From assembly GCA_964409905.1 (NCBI GenBank), contig CAYPET010000007.1, positions 40,244 through 104,243 on the forward strand: a stretch of DNA of 64,000 nucleotides, written 5' to 3'. A program made the position numbers and the translations under genes. Origin of the DNA: JAGNRR01 sp964409905. Lineage in GTDB: Bacteria > Bacteroidota > Bacteroidia > Chitinophagales > Chitinophagaceae. Shown here in pieces: positions 25,214 through 35,228 of this stretch. Every line of letters starts with the position of its first letter. Positions within the stretch are counted from its first letter, which is position 1. The notes below the pieces were generated by a model. It was given only the letters and a program-made list of their open reading frames with translations, had not been told where the DNA came from and did not search any database.

Positions 25214-27216
25214 AGGTTTCCTTTGCTGTCATTCATATTGAATGATTTTGCATCATTGCCAATATTGAATAAATAAAGAGCAAGCTCATCTGCGGCATCT
25301 TCTGGGTTGTCGTAACTAAATATCTGCCGGTTTACAACCTTTTCTCCTTGATATGAGCACTCAAAAGCTATAGTAGGGTAGTTATCTTGTTTGCCAAACT
25401 CGACCAACACGTCAATTGCATCACTTGAGTCATTGGCTTCAACCCATTCTATATTGCGCTTGTGCAAGTAACCAATAATCTTTTTTTCGGCAAAAGACAT
25501 GGCATTTGCCCGAAGGCGCATGCGCACTGCAAGCGATTCGAAAGGTATAAGTTGCGGATAATATTTATATGCTTGATGCAGCGATTTCTTTAATTGCCCT
25601 TGCCCATTTACTGATAAACATTCTGCGTATGCCAGATATACCCGGGCAATATACAATCTTTCGTACTCCAAATCAATCTCTGTATTATCAATAATTTGTT
25701 TCAACATTTTCATTGCCACACGGTATTCACCTTTTTCCATATGCAATTTGGCAATAAAATATTCGTAATATTTTCTTAGTAAAGGTCGGTCATCTGTCTC
25801 GGCATATTGGGTATACTTTTTAAGGAAAAAATTAGATGAAAAATCTTTAATCAAATACCAAATCACATCATAAGAAACGGTATTCTCGGTTGAGAATAAT
25901 TTGTAAATGACCAGCTCTCTTTCTGGGTTGGCAGCCAGCTGATTGATGATCAAAAATTGAAGACCGTATTTTTCTGCTGAAAGGCGTGCTACTTTTAGTA
26001 ATGATGAAAAAGAATACCACCAATATTTATTCATGAATTTAAGCTGGTATAATTCTTTTTCTTTTACAACCAATTGTAGCAATGAAGCCGTGAAGTCATA
26101 ATGACTTTTGCCCAATGTCGTTCCGCGGTGTATTTCATTAAACTGTTCTGCTGTTGTGGCATGTTTTTTCGCAACTTCAAGCTGTCCGTCATAAAGTAGG
26201 GCCCTGCATAATGCTAAATTATACCAACCAAAGCCTGGCGTGGTGCCATTTGCCGAGAGTACATCTTTTAATTCTTGTATAGCCACTTTGGGATGTGCGC
26301 GATAAACGTTGAGTATTGAAGAGTAATAAAATGACTCATTCAGACGTTTGTCGCCCTGATCAAGTTCTTTGGCCTGATTGTAATAAAATGAGGCCTCTCG
26401 AAATTTACCTTGAATGGCGCAAAAAGTCGCATAATTGTTTTCTGGGAAATAATAAGTGCCTTTAAGTTTATCATAGGTTTCAGCCGCTTTATCAATGTTT
26501 AATTGATAACTATAAAGAATGGAAAGATAATGCCAAACAGAACTAATACTACTGGCATAATAATTACCCATGAACATTTTATCATTCAGTTTTGCATCTT
26601 CTAATAGCTTTAATCTTGCAGTATCCAAAAGAGAGTTAGCGTAAAGTTCATTTTCTATGATGGAGTTTTTAAGGAATTTGTACTCCTTGTTTGTGTAAAA
26701 ACGATTTCGGTGTACTGTCCATGCTAAGTAGCAATAGGTATCCATGTAAGTTTCTTGCTGAACATTGACCTTTTTACAAAACTGTAAATGTTGCCAAACC
26801 AAATCAGCTCGTTCCATGTTACTGTAGCAATTCATTAGCAGGTATGCCATATAATCAAAATCCTGTCGGAGTTGATAATCCTTGTAATATATTTCAAAAG
26901 ATGCAGTGCGGGTTGTAATTTCTTTTTTGAAATCTTTGTAGAGCAAATCAATAGCTTTCTGCAATTGCTCTGCCGCCAATTTAAACCCACGGTAATCTGC
27001 AGCCCGTTCGTACCGATAAGTTCCTTCGTACATCCAACCAACATAATATGTACTATCGATTCGCTTATATTCTCTTGCACTGGCTAGGGCATTTTCAGAG
27101 GTGTAGTATACCCCGATGCGCTTTGCATCTATTTCATAACGCGCCTCGGTTTGTGGCTGAGCTAGAGCACCGAGCCATGATAAACTACATGCAATAATTA
27201 AAATCCCTAGACGCAC
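25168..27216 (-). CDS. Large secreted/periplasmic TPR-like helical protein
   Basis: The 682-residue protein has a signal peptide (1-19, ending GALAQ) and is then almost entirely alpha-helical, with degenerate tetratricopeptide repeats (for example GWYNLALCRALLYDGQLEVAKKHATTA and EYRVAMKMLKQIIDN). No catalytic motif is seen. It ends the leftward DUF58, TgpA-like, MoxR operon, 10 bp after moxR. TPR proteins commonly accompany MoxR/DUF58 clusters (for example BatE-like members of Bat operons) and may act as periplasmic scaffolds. The 3' end overlaps the terB-like gene on the other strand. Confidence 0.6.
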   Translation of the reverse strand: MRLGILIIACSLSWLGALAQPQTEARYEIDAKRIGVYYTSENALASAREYKRIDSTYYVGWMYEGTYRYERAADYRGFKLAAEQLQKAIDLLYKDFKKEITTRTASFEIYYKDYQLRQDFDYMAYLLMNCYSNMERADLVWQHLQFCKKVNVQQETYMDTYCYLAWTVHRNRFYTNKEYKFLKNSIIENELYANSLLDTARLKLLEDAKLNDKMFMGNYYASSISSVWHYLSILYSYQLNIDKAAETYDKLKGTYYFPENNYATFCAIQGKFREASFYYNQAKELDQGDKRLNESFYYSSILNVYRAHPKVAIQELKDVLSANGTTPGFGWYNLALCRALLYDGQLEVAKKHATTAEQFNEIHRGTTLGKSHYDFTASLLQLVVKEKELYQLKFMNKYWWYSFSSLLKVARLSAEKYGLQFLIINQLAANPERELVIYKLFSTENTVSYDVIWYLIKDFSSNFFLKKYTQYAETDDRPLLRKYYEYFIAKLHMEKGEYRVAMKMLKQIIDNTEIDLEYERLYIARVYLAYAECLSVNGQGQLKKSLHQAYKYYPQLIPFESLAVRMRLRANAMSFAEKKIIGYLHKRNIEWVEANDSSDAIDVLVEFGKQDNYPTIAFECSYQGEKVVNRQIFSYDNPEDAADELALYLFNIGNDAKSFNMNDSKGNLYSLSGSQVLNKDFK

Positions 27217-27225
27217 TTTTATAAA

Positions 27226-28200
27226 TTAAATTAGTTTTAGACCATTTAAACGAGTTAGTTCTGTCTGTAAAATTTGCCCCAAGGCGGTCTCTTTTGCCTC
27301 TTTGGTTTTGTATTCTAATCTATGCTCAAGTACGGGCATACAAAGCGCTTTTATATCATCCTCCACCACATAATTACGTTGTTGTAACATTGCATAAGCG
27401 CGCAGGCATTTCATGAAAATGATACCGGCACGAGGTGATGCACCCAATAGAATGCCTGGATGTTCTCTGGTTGCCCTCACTATATTGCTTACGCCTTTGA
27501 TAATTTCAGGGTGAACATTCACAAGTGCAGCCTCTTGCTGTGCAAGTAAAATATCGGATAATGATATTACTGATTCCAAGTTTGTCAATTGCAGATGAAT
27601 GTTTTGGTAATTACTGTAAATTTCCAATTCAGTTTGTTCGTCTACATAACCGAAATAAATTTTCATGAAAAAACGGTCTAATTGTGCCGCAGGCAATGGA
27701 TAGGTACCTTCCATTTCAATTGGGTTTTGCGTGGCTATCGTAAAGAACATATCCTCCAATTTATAGGTTTTTTCGCCCATGGTTATTTGATGTTCGGCCA
27801 TTGCTTCAAGCAATGCAGATTGTACCTTGGGGGAAGCTCTATTTATTTCATCAGCCAGCAGGATATTGCAAAATAGCGGACCTTTTTTAAAAATGAAATC
27901 AGTATTTTTTTCGTCGAATACAAAACTGCCTAGCAAGTCCATTGGTAATAAATCTGGCGTAAATTGAATTCGTTTAAAAACAGCATTGCCGCCTATAGAC
28001 GCTGCCAGCGTTTTGGCCAATACTGTTTTACCGGTACCGGGATTATCTTCCATGAGGATATGACCACCTGCCAGCAGGGTAGTAACAACCAAATCAACCT
28101 GATTTGACTTGCCTTTAATGACTTTAGCTATATTCTCACGTAATTTTTCAATCATTGCGGTGTGTACGAGCTGAGTGTTCGTATTGGTATTAGGTTCCAT
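27226..28200 (-). CDS. MoxR family AAA+ ATPase
   Basis: A 324-residue AAA+ protein: Walker A NPGTGKTVLAK, Walker B ILLADEINRA with the following helix SPKVQSALLEAMAEHQI, sensor 1 FTIATQNPIEMEGTYPLPAAQLDRFFM, and sensor 2 region GASPRAG. MoxR ATPases act as chaperones that help assemble or activate partner proteins, often ones with von Willebrand A domains. Here the partners are encoded next door: DUF58 and transglutaminase-like proteins. The order is DUF58, TgpA-like, MoxR, TPR; start and stop codons are 4-10 bp apart or overlap, so one operon is near certain. Confidence 0.92.
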   Translation of the reverse strand: MEPNTNTNTQLVHTAMIEKLRENIAKVIKGKSNQVDLVVTTLLAGGHILMEDNPGTGKTVLAKTLAASIGGNAVFKRIQFTPDLLPMDLLGSFVFDEKNTDFIFKKGPLFCNILLADEINRASPKVQSALLEAMAEHQITMGEKTYKLEDMFFTIATQNPIEMEGTYPLPAAQLDRFFMKIYFGYVDEQTELEIYSNYQNIHLQLTNLESVISLSDILLAQQEAALVNVHPEIIKGVSNIVRATREHPGILLGASPRAGIIFMKCLRAYAMLQQRNYVVEDDIKALCMPVLEHRLEYKTKEAKETALGQILQTELTRLNGLKLI

Positions 28201-28204
28201 AAGA

Positions 28205-30784
28205 TTAATTATTTTGATATGAAATCAGGTAATTTAAAGTTCTGTTTAGCTTTAAAAAATGCTGAAAACGTTTGGTCCACTTGATTTTATCTTTGATATT
28301 CTGCGTAAAAGTACTAAAGTAATGTTGCAGAAACTCATCATCATTTTTTGATGATTCAACGTTTGCAAATTTGATTCGTTGATATACAACTGTAAAAAAA
28401 TGATATTGATTATCCAATGTTGGCTGCACCTGCTGGGCTGCAAATTCATTTAGGGTTGCATTTTGTTGATAGAAGCCTAACTGATTCAAATAATAAGTGG
28501 TATACCTGAAGAGTCTATAGGCACGCTGTTGCACATTTTTACTTCGTTTAAACCGATAAGCATAAACTTTTAAAAGTATGGCTGGCAAAAAGAAGATGAA
28601 TAATATGAGCATGATAAGCGGGAAAAGCACTTGGGCCAAAAAGGGCACGCGTATCCGACGATTATTTTCTGCAGCAATGTTTTCTTTAGGATCTTTTTTT
28701 GTTTTTAGATAAACTTCATCAACGGGTATAGGGCTGGGAAGATTTTTAATAATGTCATCTAAATGCTGACCGGAATATTTTACAAGTTTGATATCATAGC
28801 TAACTCCCACGATGTAATCATTTACTTGAAGTTCGGCTAACTTGATAGAAACGGAATCTTTCCAAATTTTGGATTTACTCAAATCGAATGAAACAAGTCT
28901 ATTGGCTTTTTTAAACTCATTTTCCTTATAAATAAAGTGCTCAGCTTGTATGGTTGCTATACTTTTTAAGGTGTCTGTCGAGTTAATTGTACCACTTGCC
29001 ACCACTACAGCTTTTGGTGGTTGTAGCGGCGGGGTTTGGTCGGGTGCGGGTGATTGTTGCGCCTCATCATTTCCTGTGGTAAAATCAAAATCCAGCCAGC
29101 CGTAATCCGGGAAATAAACTTGCACCCATGCATGAGCCTGATCCTGATAAAACCAGTACCAACCTTTGTTATTATCACTTCTATCCACAGTCATAAAGCC
29201 AACAGCAATGCGCGACGGAATCTTCATAGCCCGAAGCAATAAAAGTGATGAGCCTGCGTAAAATGTGCACCAAGCTTTTTTCGTTTCGAACATAAACGTG
29301 CTAAGTTTGGATGCCCCCGGCAGACCTGGAATACCGGGATTGTCTGAATAAGTATATACTGCTTCACCCAACGGATTTTTTTGTTTAAAGTAATCGCGTA
29401 TGGCAAGTATTTTATCAATTGTATTCTTGTTGGACTTATTTAAACTATCGGCTAATTGTTTAAAGTTTTGATATTTTCGGCCCGACGGAAAAAAAGTATA
29501 ATAATCAAAAAAACGCTTATCTAAACGGTCATAAGAAGCCACATTTCGCAATTGCTTAAATCGTTCTTCTTGAAAAGTGGCTATCATCGGGTCGTCGCTG
29601 TTGTATATAAAATAAGCACTATTCAATTTGGATACCAGGCTTTTAGCTCGGTATGCGTATAAGTAATCGTCCTGAAAGTCCTTTTCCACAGTAATTGGCT
29701 GTACTTCATAAGCAGTGCTTGGTGCCAAAAAGGCATCGGCCGATAACTTTTTTTTGTAAAGTTCAATATTTACTTCATGCATGAACTGATCACCAATAGC
29801 ACTATCCAGAACTGTTTTGTCGATCACCTTTGAGAATAAGGGAATTTCATCCGGTATAGGCGTAAATTCATCCTTAAATGGCATGGCGGGGTCGCGTTCA
29901 AACGTTTCGGTAAGGGTGTCAAACTTAGTAAAGTAAAAAGAAGTAAGATAAAGTGGGTTAGGGTAGGTAGTACCTTCAAAAAAATTGTCGATATAGGCAC
30001 AAAAAACTAAATCATTTGATCGCTTATTGCTTTGAGTTAAACCCATTTTATCATCATTTTGAATAGAGCCGTCCTTGTTTTTTTTCAACATGGAATTAGC
30101 GTCATCTGGGGTGCCGCCATAACGTTCAATCGTTTCTTTTATCTGCACTTTCATAAGCGCCACCACAGTGGTACCTACCAAGAGTACGAATATTAGAAAA
30201 ATAAATAGTCGACGATTGAGCACTGACCAACTAAACTGTTTCGTCTCTTTGAAACGCGCCAGTTCGTTTGATGTAAAAATCAGATAGACACAATAGAAGA
30301 TAATGGGCAACAAAACGTAGGAAATCTTTTCAATGGTGAATTCACCTGTTTTAGAAAGCAGATAAATGGCCAACAAGAAAAAGAAACAGGCTACTATAAT
30401 AGCAAAAAAAGAATAACGTAGCAGTCCCCACCCGATAAATACTCCAAAGGCAAACAGTATGGCAAATACCAAAAACTGTTTTGAAATAAAAAAGGCGTCA
30501 AATTCGCCCAATGATAGATTATCCAAAAAGCGATATATCAAGAAAAAACTGAGCAACAGGATTATAAAACTGGTAACAAATCGTAACCGGCCACTGTAAA
30601 CCAAATTGCCAATGAAAAGACCTGTGCCAAAGTACAGCAACTGCAAAGGCCATTGATTGCGCAGAATACTAAAAAATGAATTCGCCTGCCACAATAAGTA
30701 TGCCGCGACCACTATCGTAGGGAGTAATACGAAAATCAGCAATGCTAATCGGTGCTTCCTTCTTATGTTGTCTATCTTCTTCAC
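28205..30784 (-). CDS. Membrane transglutaminase-like protein (TgpA/DUF3488 type)
   Basis: The 859-residue protein has about seven N-terminal membrane helices (between residues 13 and 210), a large periplasmic part with a transglutaminase-like domain (about 450-570), and another membrane helix near 705-730 followed by a cytoplasmic tail. The catalytic triad appears intact: Cys506 in AWCTFYAGSS, His551 in QAHAWVQVYFP, Asp566 in WLDFDFTTG. The architecture is that of TgpA in Pseudomonas, which is essential there and associated with MoxR and DUF58 proteins. It starts in the stop of the DUF58 gene (4-bp overlap). Confidence 0.82.
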   Translation of the reverse strand: MKKIDNIRRKHRLALLIFVLLPTIVVAAYLLWQANSFFSILRNQWPLQLLYFGTGLFIGNLVYSGRLRFVTSFIILLLSFFLIYRFLDNLSLGEFDAFFISKQFLVFAILFAFGVFIGWGLLRYSFFAIIVACFFFLLAIYLLSKTGEFTIEKISYVLLPIIFYCVYLIFTSNELARFKETKQFSWSVLNRRLFIFLIFVLLVGTTVVALMKVQIKETIERYGGTPDDANSMLKKNKDGSIQNDDKMGLTQSNKRSNDLVFCAYIDNFFEGTTYPNPLYLTSFYFTKFDTLTETFERDPAMPFKDEFTPIPDEIPLFSKVIDKTVLDSAIGDQFMHEVNIELYKKKLSADAFLAPSTAYEVQPITVEKDFQDDYLYAYRAKSLVSKLNSAYFIYNSDDPMIATFQEERFKQLRNVASYDRLDKRFFDYYTFFPSGRKYQNFKQLADSLNKSNKNTIDKILAIRDYFKQKNPLGEAVYTYSDNPGIPGLPGASKLSTFMFETKKAWCTFYAGSSLLLLRAMKIPSRIAVGFMTVDRSDNNKGWYWFYQDQAHAWVQVYFPDYGWLDFDFTTGNDEAQQSPAPDQTPPLQPPKAVVVASGTINSTDTLKSIATIQAEHFIYKENEFKKANRLVSFDLSKSKIWKDSVSIKLAELQVNDYIVGVSYDIKLVKYSGQHLDDIIKNLPSPIPVDEVYLKTKKDPKENIAAENNRRIRVPFLAQVLFPLIMLILFIFFLPAILLKVYAYRFKRSKNVQQRAYRLFRYTTYYLNQLGFYQQNATLNEFAAQQVQPTLDNQYHFFTVVYQRIKFANVESSKNDDEFLQHYFSTFTQNIKDKIKWTKRFQHFLKLNRTLNYLISYQNN

Positions 30785-32112
30785 GCAATAATTTCAGTTT
30801 GGGCAGAGGTTTCAGATAATAATTGTTTGTGTAATTTAATTGCCTTTAAAAAACTTTTTCTGAGCGGGTTGGAACGCCAGTGCATCATTAAATCGTCGCT
30901 ATGATTGCTTTGAGGTTTGAAAAAAATACGTTGCCACCATTTAAGATAGCTTTTACCTTCAAACACTATTGATAAATCAATGTAAATGACTAAGGTATTT
31001 CGGCTGCATCGGTTCAATACAGCTCTGATTTCTTCAGTCGGTATCAAGGGATGGATAAACAGCACGCTCCCTTTTTGCTCGTTAAAAAATTGGGTAGGTT
31101 TTAGTTGTTGCTGCCATTTAGCCTGAGCGATTTGTTCGGCAATTAATTTTTTATCTGCTATGCCTAACTGGTACTGGTCAAAATGAATTTTTACCTCTAA
31201 ATCAGTAGACGATAATTCTTTAAAAAATGACCAAATGTAATTTTTATAAAAGTCGCCCATTTCGTCAAGACAATCAAATGGAAAATCAAAACCATTATAG
31301 AAGCTGGCAAAGCAATGAATGTGCGATGCAAATGGCGATAAAACCTCTTGCCGTCGAATGATAAGTTCTTTATTTTTTGCAAAAACCTTCCATATTATTC
31401 GGCGAATATCATCGATAGTCTCGTACTTTTTATATTCAAGCCATTCTCCGGATATTTTACGTAATTTTTTTGTTCGAACTTTATCAGTCTTAGTCGTTTT
31501 GGGTTCAACCAAGGTTTGGTTTGTTTCTATTTCGTAAGGCAGATTGATGAATTGTGACTGTATGCTGTTTTCGAATGTGAAGGAAAAGAAGCGAAACAGG
31601 TCCTGAAACGAAAGCAATGCTGCTTCTAAATTATATTCTTTTACATTTGGTAAGCCAATGCTCGATGTATGGCCCATTTCAGGGAAAAGAGTAAACTTTT
31701 TTCGATTGGATAAAATGAATAGGGGGCTCAGTTGATCTTCGTTATACAGATAGCGCACCATAATGTTTCCAAGTAATGGCCTGATGATTTTATCAATGGT
31801 CGTATGCACCTGCACACTATGTTCATTTTCGATATCCGTTTTTACAATTTGCACATTAAAAAAATGCCGGTGGCGAATAAAATACAGACAAGCGGCTAGG
31901 GCTGATATTAGGCTTATACCCAAAGTTAGCGCCATGACCCAAAAACCTATTTTACTCATGAGAACCAAAAAGTGTTGAAAACTTGAAGTTTCTGCTGTTG
32001 GTTGCTGGGCAAACCGAAAGATGATTATCATGAAAACGAAAAAGACAAAAAGGTTCAACCGCAACGGGAAAAACTGCAACATGTACTTTATTCGGGCTAT
32101 CTTCTTTTGCAC
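30781..32112 (-). CDS. DUF58 domain membrane protein
   Basis: A 443-residue protein with two N-terminal membrane helices (about 15-32 and 48-75) and a DUF58 domain, recognisable by DDIRRIIWKVFAKNKELIIRRQE (about 237-259), the usual DIRRIxWKxxAR motif. DUF58 proteins carry a vWA-like fold and are clients of MoxR ATPases. The start given is GTG at 32112; an internal ATG at residue 11 (MLQFFPLRLN) directly before the first membrane segment is an alternative. First gene of the four-gene leftward operon. Confidence 0.8.
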   Translation of the reverse strand: MQKKIARIKYMLQFFPLRLNLFVFFVFMIIIFRFAQQPTAETSSFQHFLVLMSKIGFWVMALTLGISLISALAACLYFIRHRHFFNVQIVKTDIENEHSVQVHTTIDKIIRPLLGNIMVRYLYNEDQLSPLFILSNRKKFTLFPEMGHTSSIGLPNVKEYNLEAALLSFQDLFRFFSFTFENSIQSQFINLPYEIETNQTLVEPKTTKTDKVRTKKLRKISGEWLEYKKYETIDDIRRIIWKVFAKNKELIIRRQEVLSPFASHIHCFASFYNGFDFPFDCLDEMGDFYKNYIWSFFKELSSTDLEVKIHFDQYQLGIADKKLIAEQIAQAKWQQQLKPTQFFNEQKGSVLFIHPLIPTEEIRAVLNRCSRNTLVIYIDLSIVFEGKSYLKWWQRIFFKPQSNHSDDLMMHWRSNPLRKSFLKAIKLHKQLLSETSAQTEIIA

Positions 32113-32279
32113 AATGGGCGTGGAAACTTTGGCTAAATTAAGAAGAATAGTTTACCCTAAATTTACTTTAGAAAATATTTATACCCACCACTGATGTTCG
32201 TGCTTTCCTTGATTGGGTTAGACCTTGAAATTTGTATAGCGGAAATAGGGTATTTTTTATCCTAAAAAAACAGTTGATT

Positions 32280-33494
32280 ATGTCACAAAAAATTACTTGT
32301 CCACACTGCCACCAATCCTATGACCTGAGTGAGGTGCTAACAAAAGATATAGAAAAACATTTAAAAGAATCTGTTCAAAAAGATTTGCAAGAAAAGCAAG
32401 TAGCATTAGAACAAAAAATGGCTGAATTTGAGGAAAAAAAGAAAAATGAAAATAAGCTTTTTAAACAACGGCTTGATGAAGAAATGAACAAAATGGCCAA
32501 CCAACTTAAAACGGAGGCTGCTGCAGAACAAGAAGAAAAAATAAAGGCTTTGCTTGAAAAATTAAACGAGGAACAAGAGAAAAGAAAAGGCCTTCAACGC
32601 CTAGAAGTTGAGAAAATGGAATTAGAAAAGCAGCTGAAAGAAAAGGATGAAGAGCACAAACTAATACTCCAGAAAGAAAGACTTATTATTGAGGAGGAAC
32701 TTACCCGCCAGATAAGCGATCAATTGCTGACAAGAGAACGAGAAAAAAGTGAATTGGAAATCAAAAAGCTTCAAAAGCAACTTGATGACCAAAAAAAACT
32801 AACGGAAGAATCCCAACGCAAATTGGCACAGGGCAGTATGCAAACTCAGGGCGAAATACTGGAACTGGCGATAGAGGAAATACTGCGAGATTCTTTTCCT
32901 TACGATGATGTAAAAGAAATAAGCAAAGGGCGAAAAGGAGCAGACTGTATTCTGATCATTCGCAATCATATCGGCATAGAAGCAGGACGGATTGTTTTTG
33001 AAAGTAAGCGCACAAAAGATTTTAAGAAAGAGTGGATAGACAAACTAAAGGAGGATACATTAGCTGATAAAGGTGACATAAGCGTTTTGGTAACGCAAAC
33101 CCTCCCGAAAGAATTAACGATGTTTGACTATATAGAAGGGGTATGGATATGCCGGTTCAATGAAGTAATCAGCCTTGTCAAATCGTTGCGAGAAGGAATT
33201 TTAAAAGTGGCACGAATTAAGGAAAGCGAAGAAAATAAAGGAGAAAAGAAGGAAATGCTTTACAATTATTTTACAGGGAATGAATTCAGGCAACAAGTGG
33301 GCACAATAAATGCGGCTTATCTAGCGCTGAGGGCCGGTATCGATAAAGAGCGTTATCAAATGGAAAAAATCTGGAAAGAGCGTGAAAAGCAAATTGATAA
33401 AGTATTACTGAATAGTAATCATTTAATTGGATCCATAGAGGGTATTACCGGAGAGTCAATTGAAGGAAATAATAGTATAGAGGGAGGAGATTAA
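32280..33494 (+). CDS. DUF2130 protein, coiled coil plus PD-(D/E)xK-like core
   Basis: Translation starts at ATG 32280 (404 residues); the longer frame from 32232 has no support. The N-terminus has a CPHCHQSYD zinc-ribbon-like CxxC. Residues about 20-200 are a highly charged coiled coil. The C-terminal half is the DUF2130 domain. There, KGADCILI followed about 19 residues later by GRIVFESKRTK fits the D...ExK core of PD-(D/E)xK nucleases, and EWIDKLKEDTL is the conserved helix after it. Function is unknown; nuclease activity is my inference from the motif. It stands alone between the DUF58 operon and a T9SS cargo gene. Confidence 0.75.
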   Translation: MSQKITCPHCHQSYDLSEVLTKDIEKHLKESVQKDLQEKQVALEQKMAEFEEKKKNENKLFKQRLDEEMNKMANQLKTEAAAEQEEKIKALLEKLNEEQEKRKGLQRLEVEKMELEKQLKEKDEEHKLILQKERLIIEEELTRQISDQLLTREREKSELEIKKLQKQLDDQKKLTEESQRKLAQGSMQTQGEILELAIEEILRDSFPYDDVKEISKGRKGADCILIIRNHIGIEAGRIVFESKRTKDFKKEWIDKLKEDTLADKGDISVLVTQTLPKELTMFDYIEGVWICRFNEVISLVKSLREGILKVARIKESEENKGEKKEMLYNYFTGNEFRQQVGTINAAYLALRAGIDKERYQMEKIWKEREKQIDKVLLNSNHLIGSIEGITGESIEGNNSIEGGD

Positions 33495-33610
33495 TTAAAT
33501 TAACATTTGTTAAACGGTCAATTTAAATTGCAATACTGTCATTATCAATTTAAATTCACCAACATAATATTTATTATTCACGTCTTAATTAAACAACAAA
33601 GCTTAAAACT

Positions 33611-35116
33611 ATGAGAACAATTATTCACTTTTTAAGCGCATTTGCCCTTATGCTAATGTGCTACTCTTCAGCGAATGCTACTCACTTAATGGGGGGCGAC
33701 ATTGGTATCACCGTTAATGCAAACGGCGCACTAATTCTGGAGCATGTCAATTTTCGTGACACCTTGGGCATCCCAGCCTACAATCAGGCTCAATTTAAAA
33801 TCGAAAAATGGGACACCGCATCCAACAGTTGGTCATATATCGGCAGCAACGTTATGCCACAAGATACGGCTGCCTCAGGAGGCTTGTTAATTGGTATCCC
33901 CTATGGGATTCAAATTTATCGTTATCGTTCAGTACCAGGTCTGATTGATACATTGTTTTCTCAGCATGGCGCAGGCAAGTATCGTTTTATTACTTACGAT
34001 TGCTGCCGAAATAATGCGATATTAAATTTATCTAATCCGGGCGGTGAATCCTTTGTGATTACTTGCGAGTACACTTATGATCCTGCTCCGGCTGCTTCAA
34101 AATATAGTCCTGAGTTTTTGGCTATTCCTATTATTTATGGCCCAGTAAATAATGCTTGGGTTTATAATCCACTGCCTTTTGATTCGGATGGCGATAGCCT
34201 TTCTTGGTCCTTGAATACTCCTTTTGGTAAATACAACGCTTCTACAGGCCCGGTTGTTTGTGCTGGATATAGCACGCCTTCTGCAGCTGTAAGTGGACCA
34301 TTTACATTAAATTCTGCTACAGGACAAGTGGACTGGACCCCTGATCAGGTTGGTAACTATGTAGCTTCTTTTGAGATTACAGAATATAAAAATGGCATTG
34401 AAATAGGTAAAGTTTTGCGCGATATGCAGTACGTTGTAATTCCTGATACCAATAATAACGGACCGATAGCAATGCCAGAATTTTCTGATATATCAAGTTA
34501 CATTGTAGATCCAGGTTCGCCAAACGCCAACAATAGTTATAATTACATTTACTATCATCCTAATGTGCCTTTAAATTTTACTATTTCAGCCACAGACCAA
34601 AATAATAGTGATATTTTGTCCATGACTGCATTTGGTGCATTATTTAATAATGGTAGTAATGCTAGTTTTAATTATTTTGCTGTTGGTCAGGGTAATAAAA
34701 TTAATGGCACGTTCTCCTGGACTCCCAACGCGACTGACACTCGTGATTATATGATTGTAATTCGGGCAAATGATGGTGCATTCTCAAAAGATTTCACCCT
34801 TATATTGAAAAGAGCTACTACACCATTGAATGTGAATAGTTTAAATAACAATTTGAACATTGTGGTTTATCCAAACCCTGTTCAAGCTAATGGACTAGTG
34901 AATTTCCAATTAAGCACAAACGAAACAATCAAAGATTTAGCTGTGCGCATTGTTGATATTAGCGGTAAAGTAGCGGCAACCCGCGAAATTGAGCAACTTG
35001 ATGCTGGTACAAACAATTGGACTATCCAAGAACAATTGCAAGCTGGTTTCTACTTTGCTCAGTTTACCGATGCTGCAACAAACAGAAGCCAATTAGTGAA
35101 ATTTGTGGTGCAGTAA
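33611..35116 (+). CDS. Secreted cadherin/Ig-like surface protein with T9SS tail
   Basis: The 501-residue protein has a signal peptide (1-23, ending ANA), a conserved start THLMGGDI found in many Bacteroidota surface proteins, and two beta-sandwich regions of putative-Ig or cadherin-like type, marked by DSDGDSLSWSL and SATDQNNSDILSM plus matching NGTFSWTPN motifs. The C-terminal 75 residues are a T9SS type A sorting domain (VVYPNPVQANG ... LVKFVVQ). It is probably a cell-surface adhesin or structural protein. It stands alone with a strong terminator after it. Confidence 0.8.
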   Translation: MRTIIHFLSAFALMLMCYSSANATHLMGGDIGITVNANGALILEHVNFRDTLGIPAYNQAQFKIEKWDTASNSWSYIGSNVMPQDTAASGGLLIGIPYGIQIYRYRSVPGLIDTLFSQHGAGKYRFITYDCCRNNAILNLSNPGGESFVITCEYTYDPAPAASKYSPEFLAIPIIYGPVNNAWVYNPLPFDSDGDSLSWSLNTPFGKYNASTGPVVCAGYSTPSAAVSGPFTLNSATGQVDWTPDQVGNYVASFEITEYKNGIEIGKVLRDMQYVVIPDTNNNGPIAMPEFSDISSYIVDPGSPNANNSYNYIYYHPNVPLNFTISATDQNNSDILSMTAFGALFNNGSNASFNYFAVGQGNKINGTFSWTPNATDTRDYMIVIRANDGAFSKDFTLILKRATTPLNVNSLNNNLNIVVYPNPVQANGLVNFQLSTNETIKDLAVRIVDISGKVAATREIEQLDAGTNNWTIQEQLQAGFYFAQFTDAATNRSQLVKFVVQ

Positions 35117-35134
35117 TTCAGAATAGTTTAAATA

Positions 35135-35166
35135 AAAAATCCCGCCTTTTATGGCGGGATTTTTTA
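35135..35166. terminator. Bidirectional terminator
   Basis: A 12-bp perfect stem AAAAATCCCGCC/GGCGGGATTTTT with a 6-base loop, T-rich on both strands. It lies between the convergent T9SS cargo genes and can serve both. Confidence 0.88.
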
Positions 35167-35228
35167 TTGATTTTGAATAACCTTAAATGCTAAGCAAATA
35201 AGTATTAAATAGTTTTTGAGCAGTAAAA

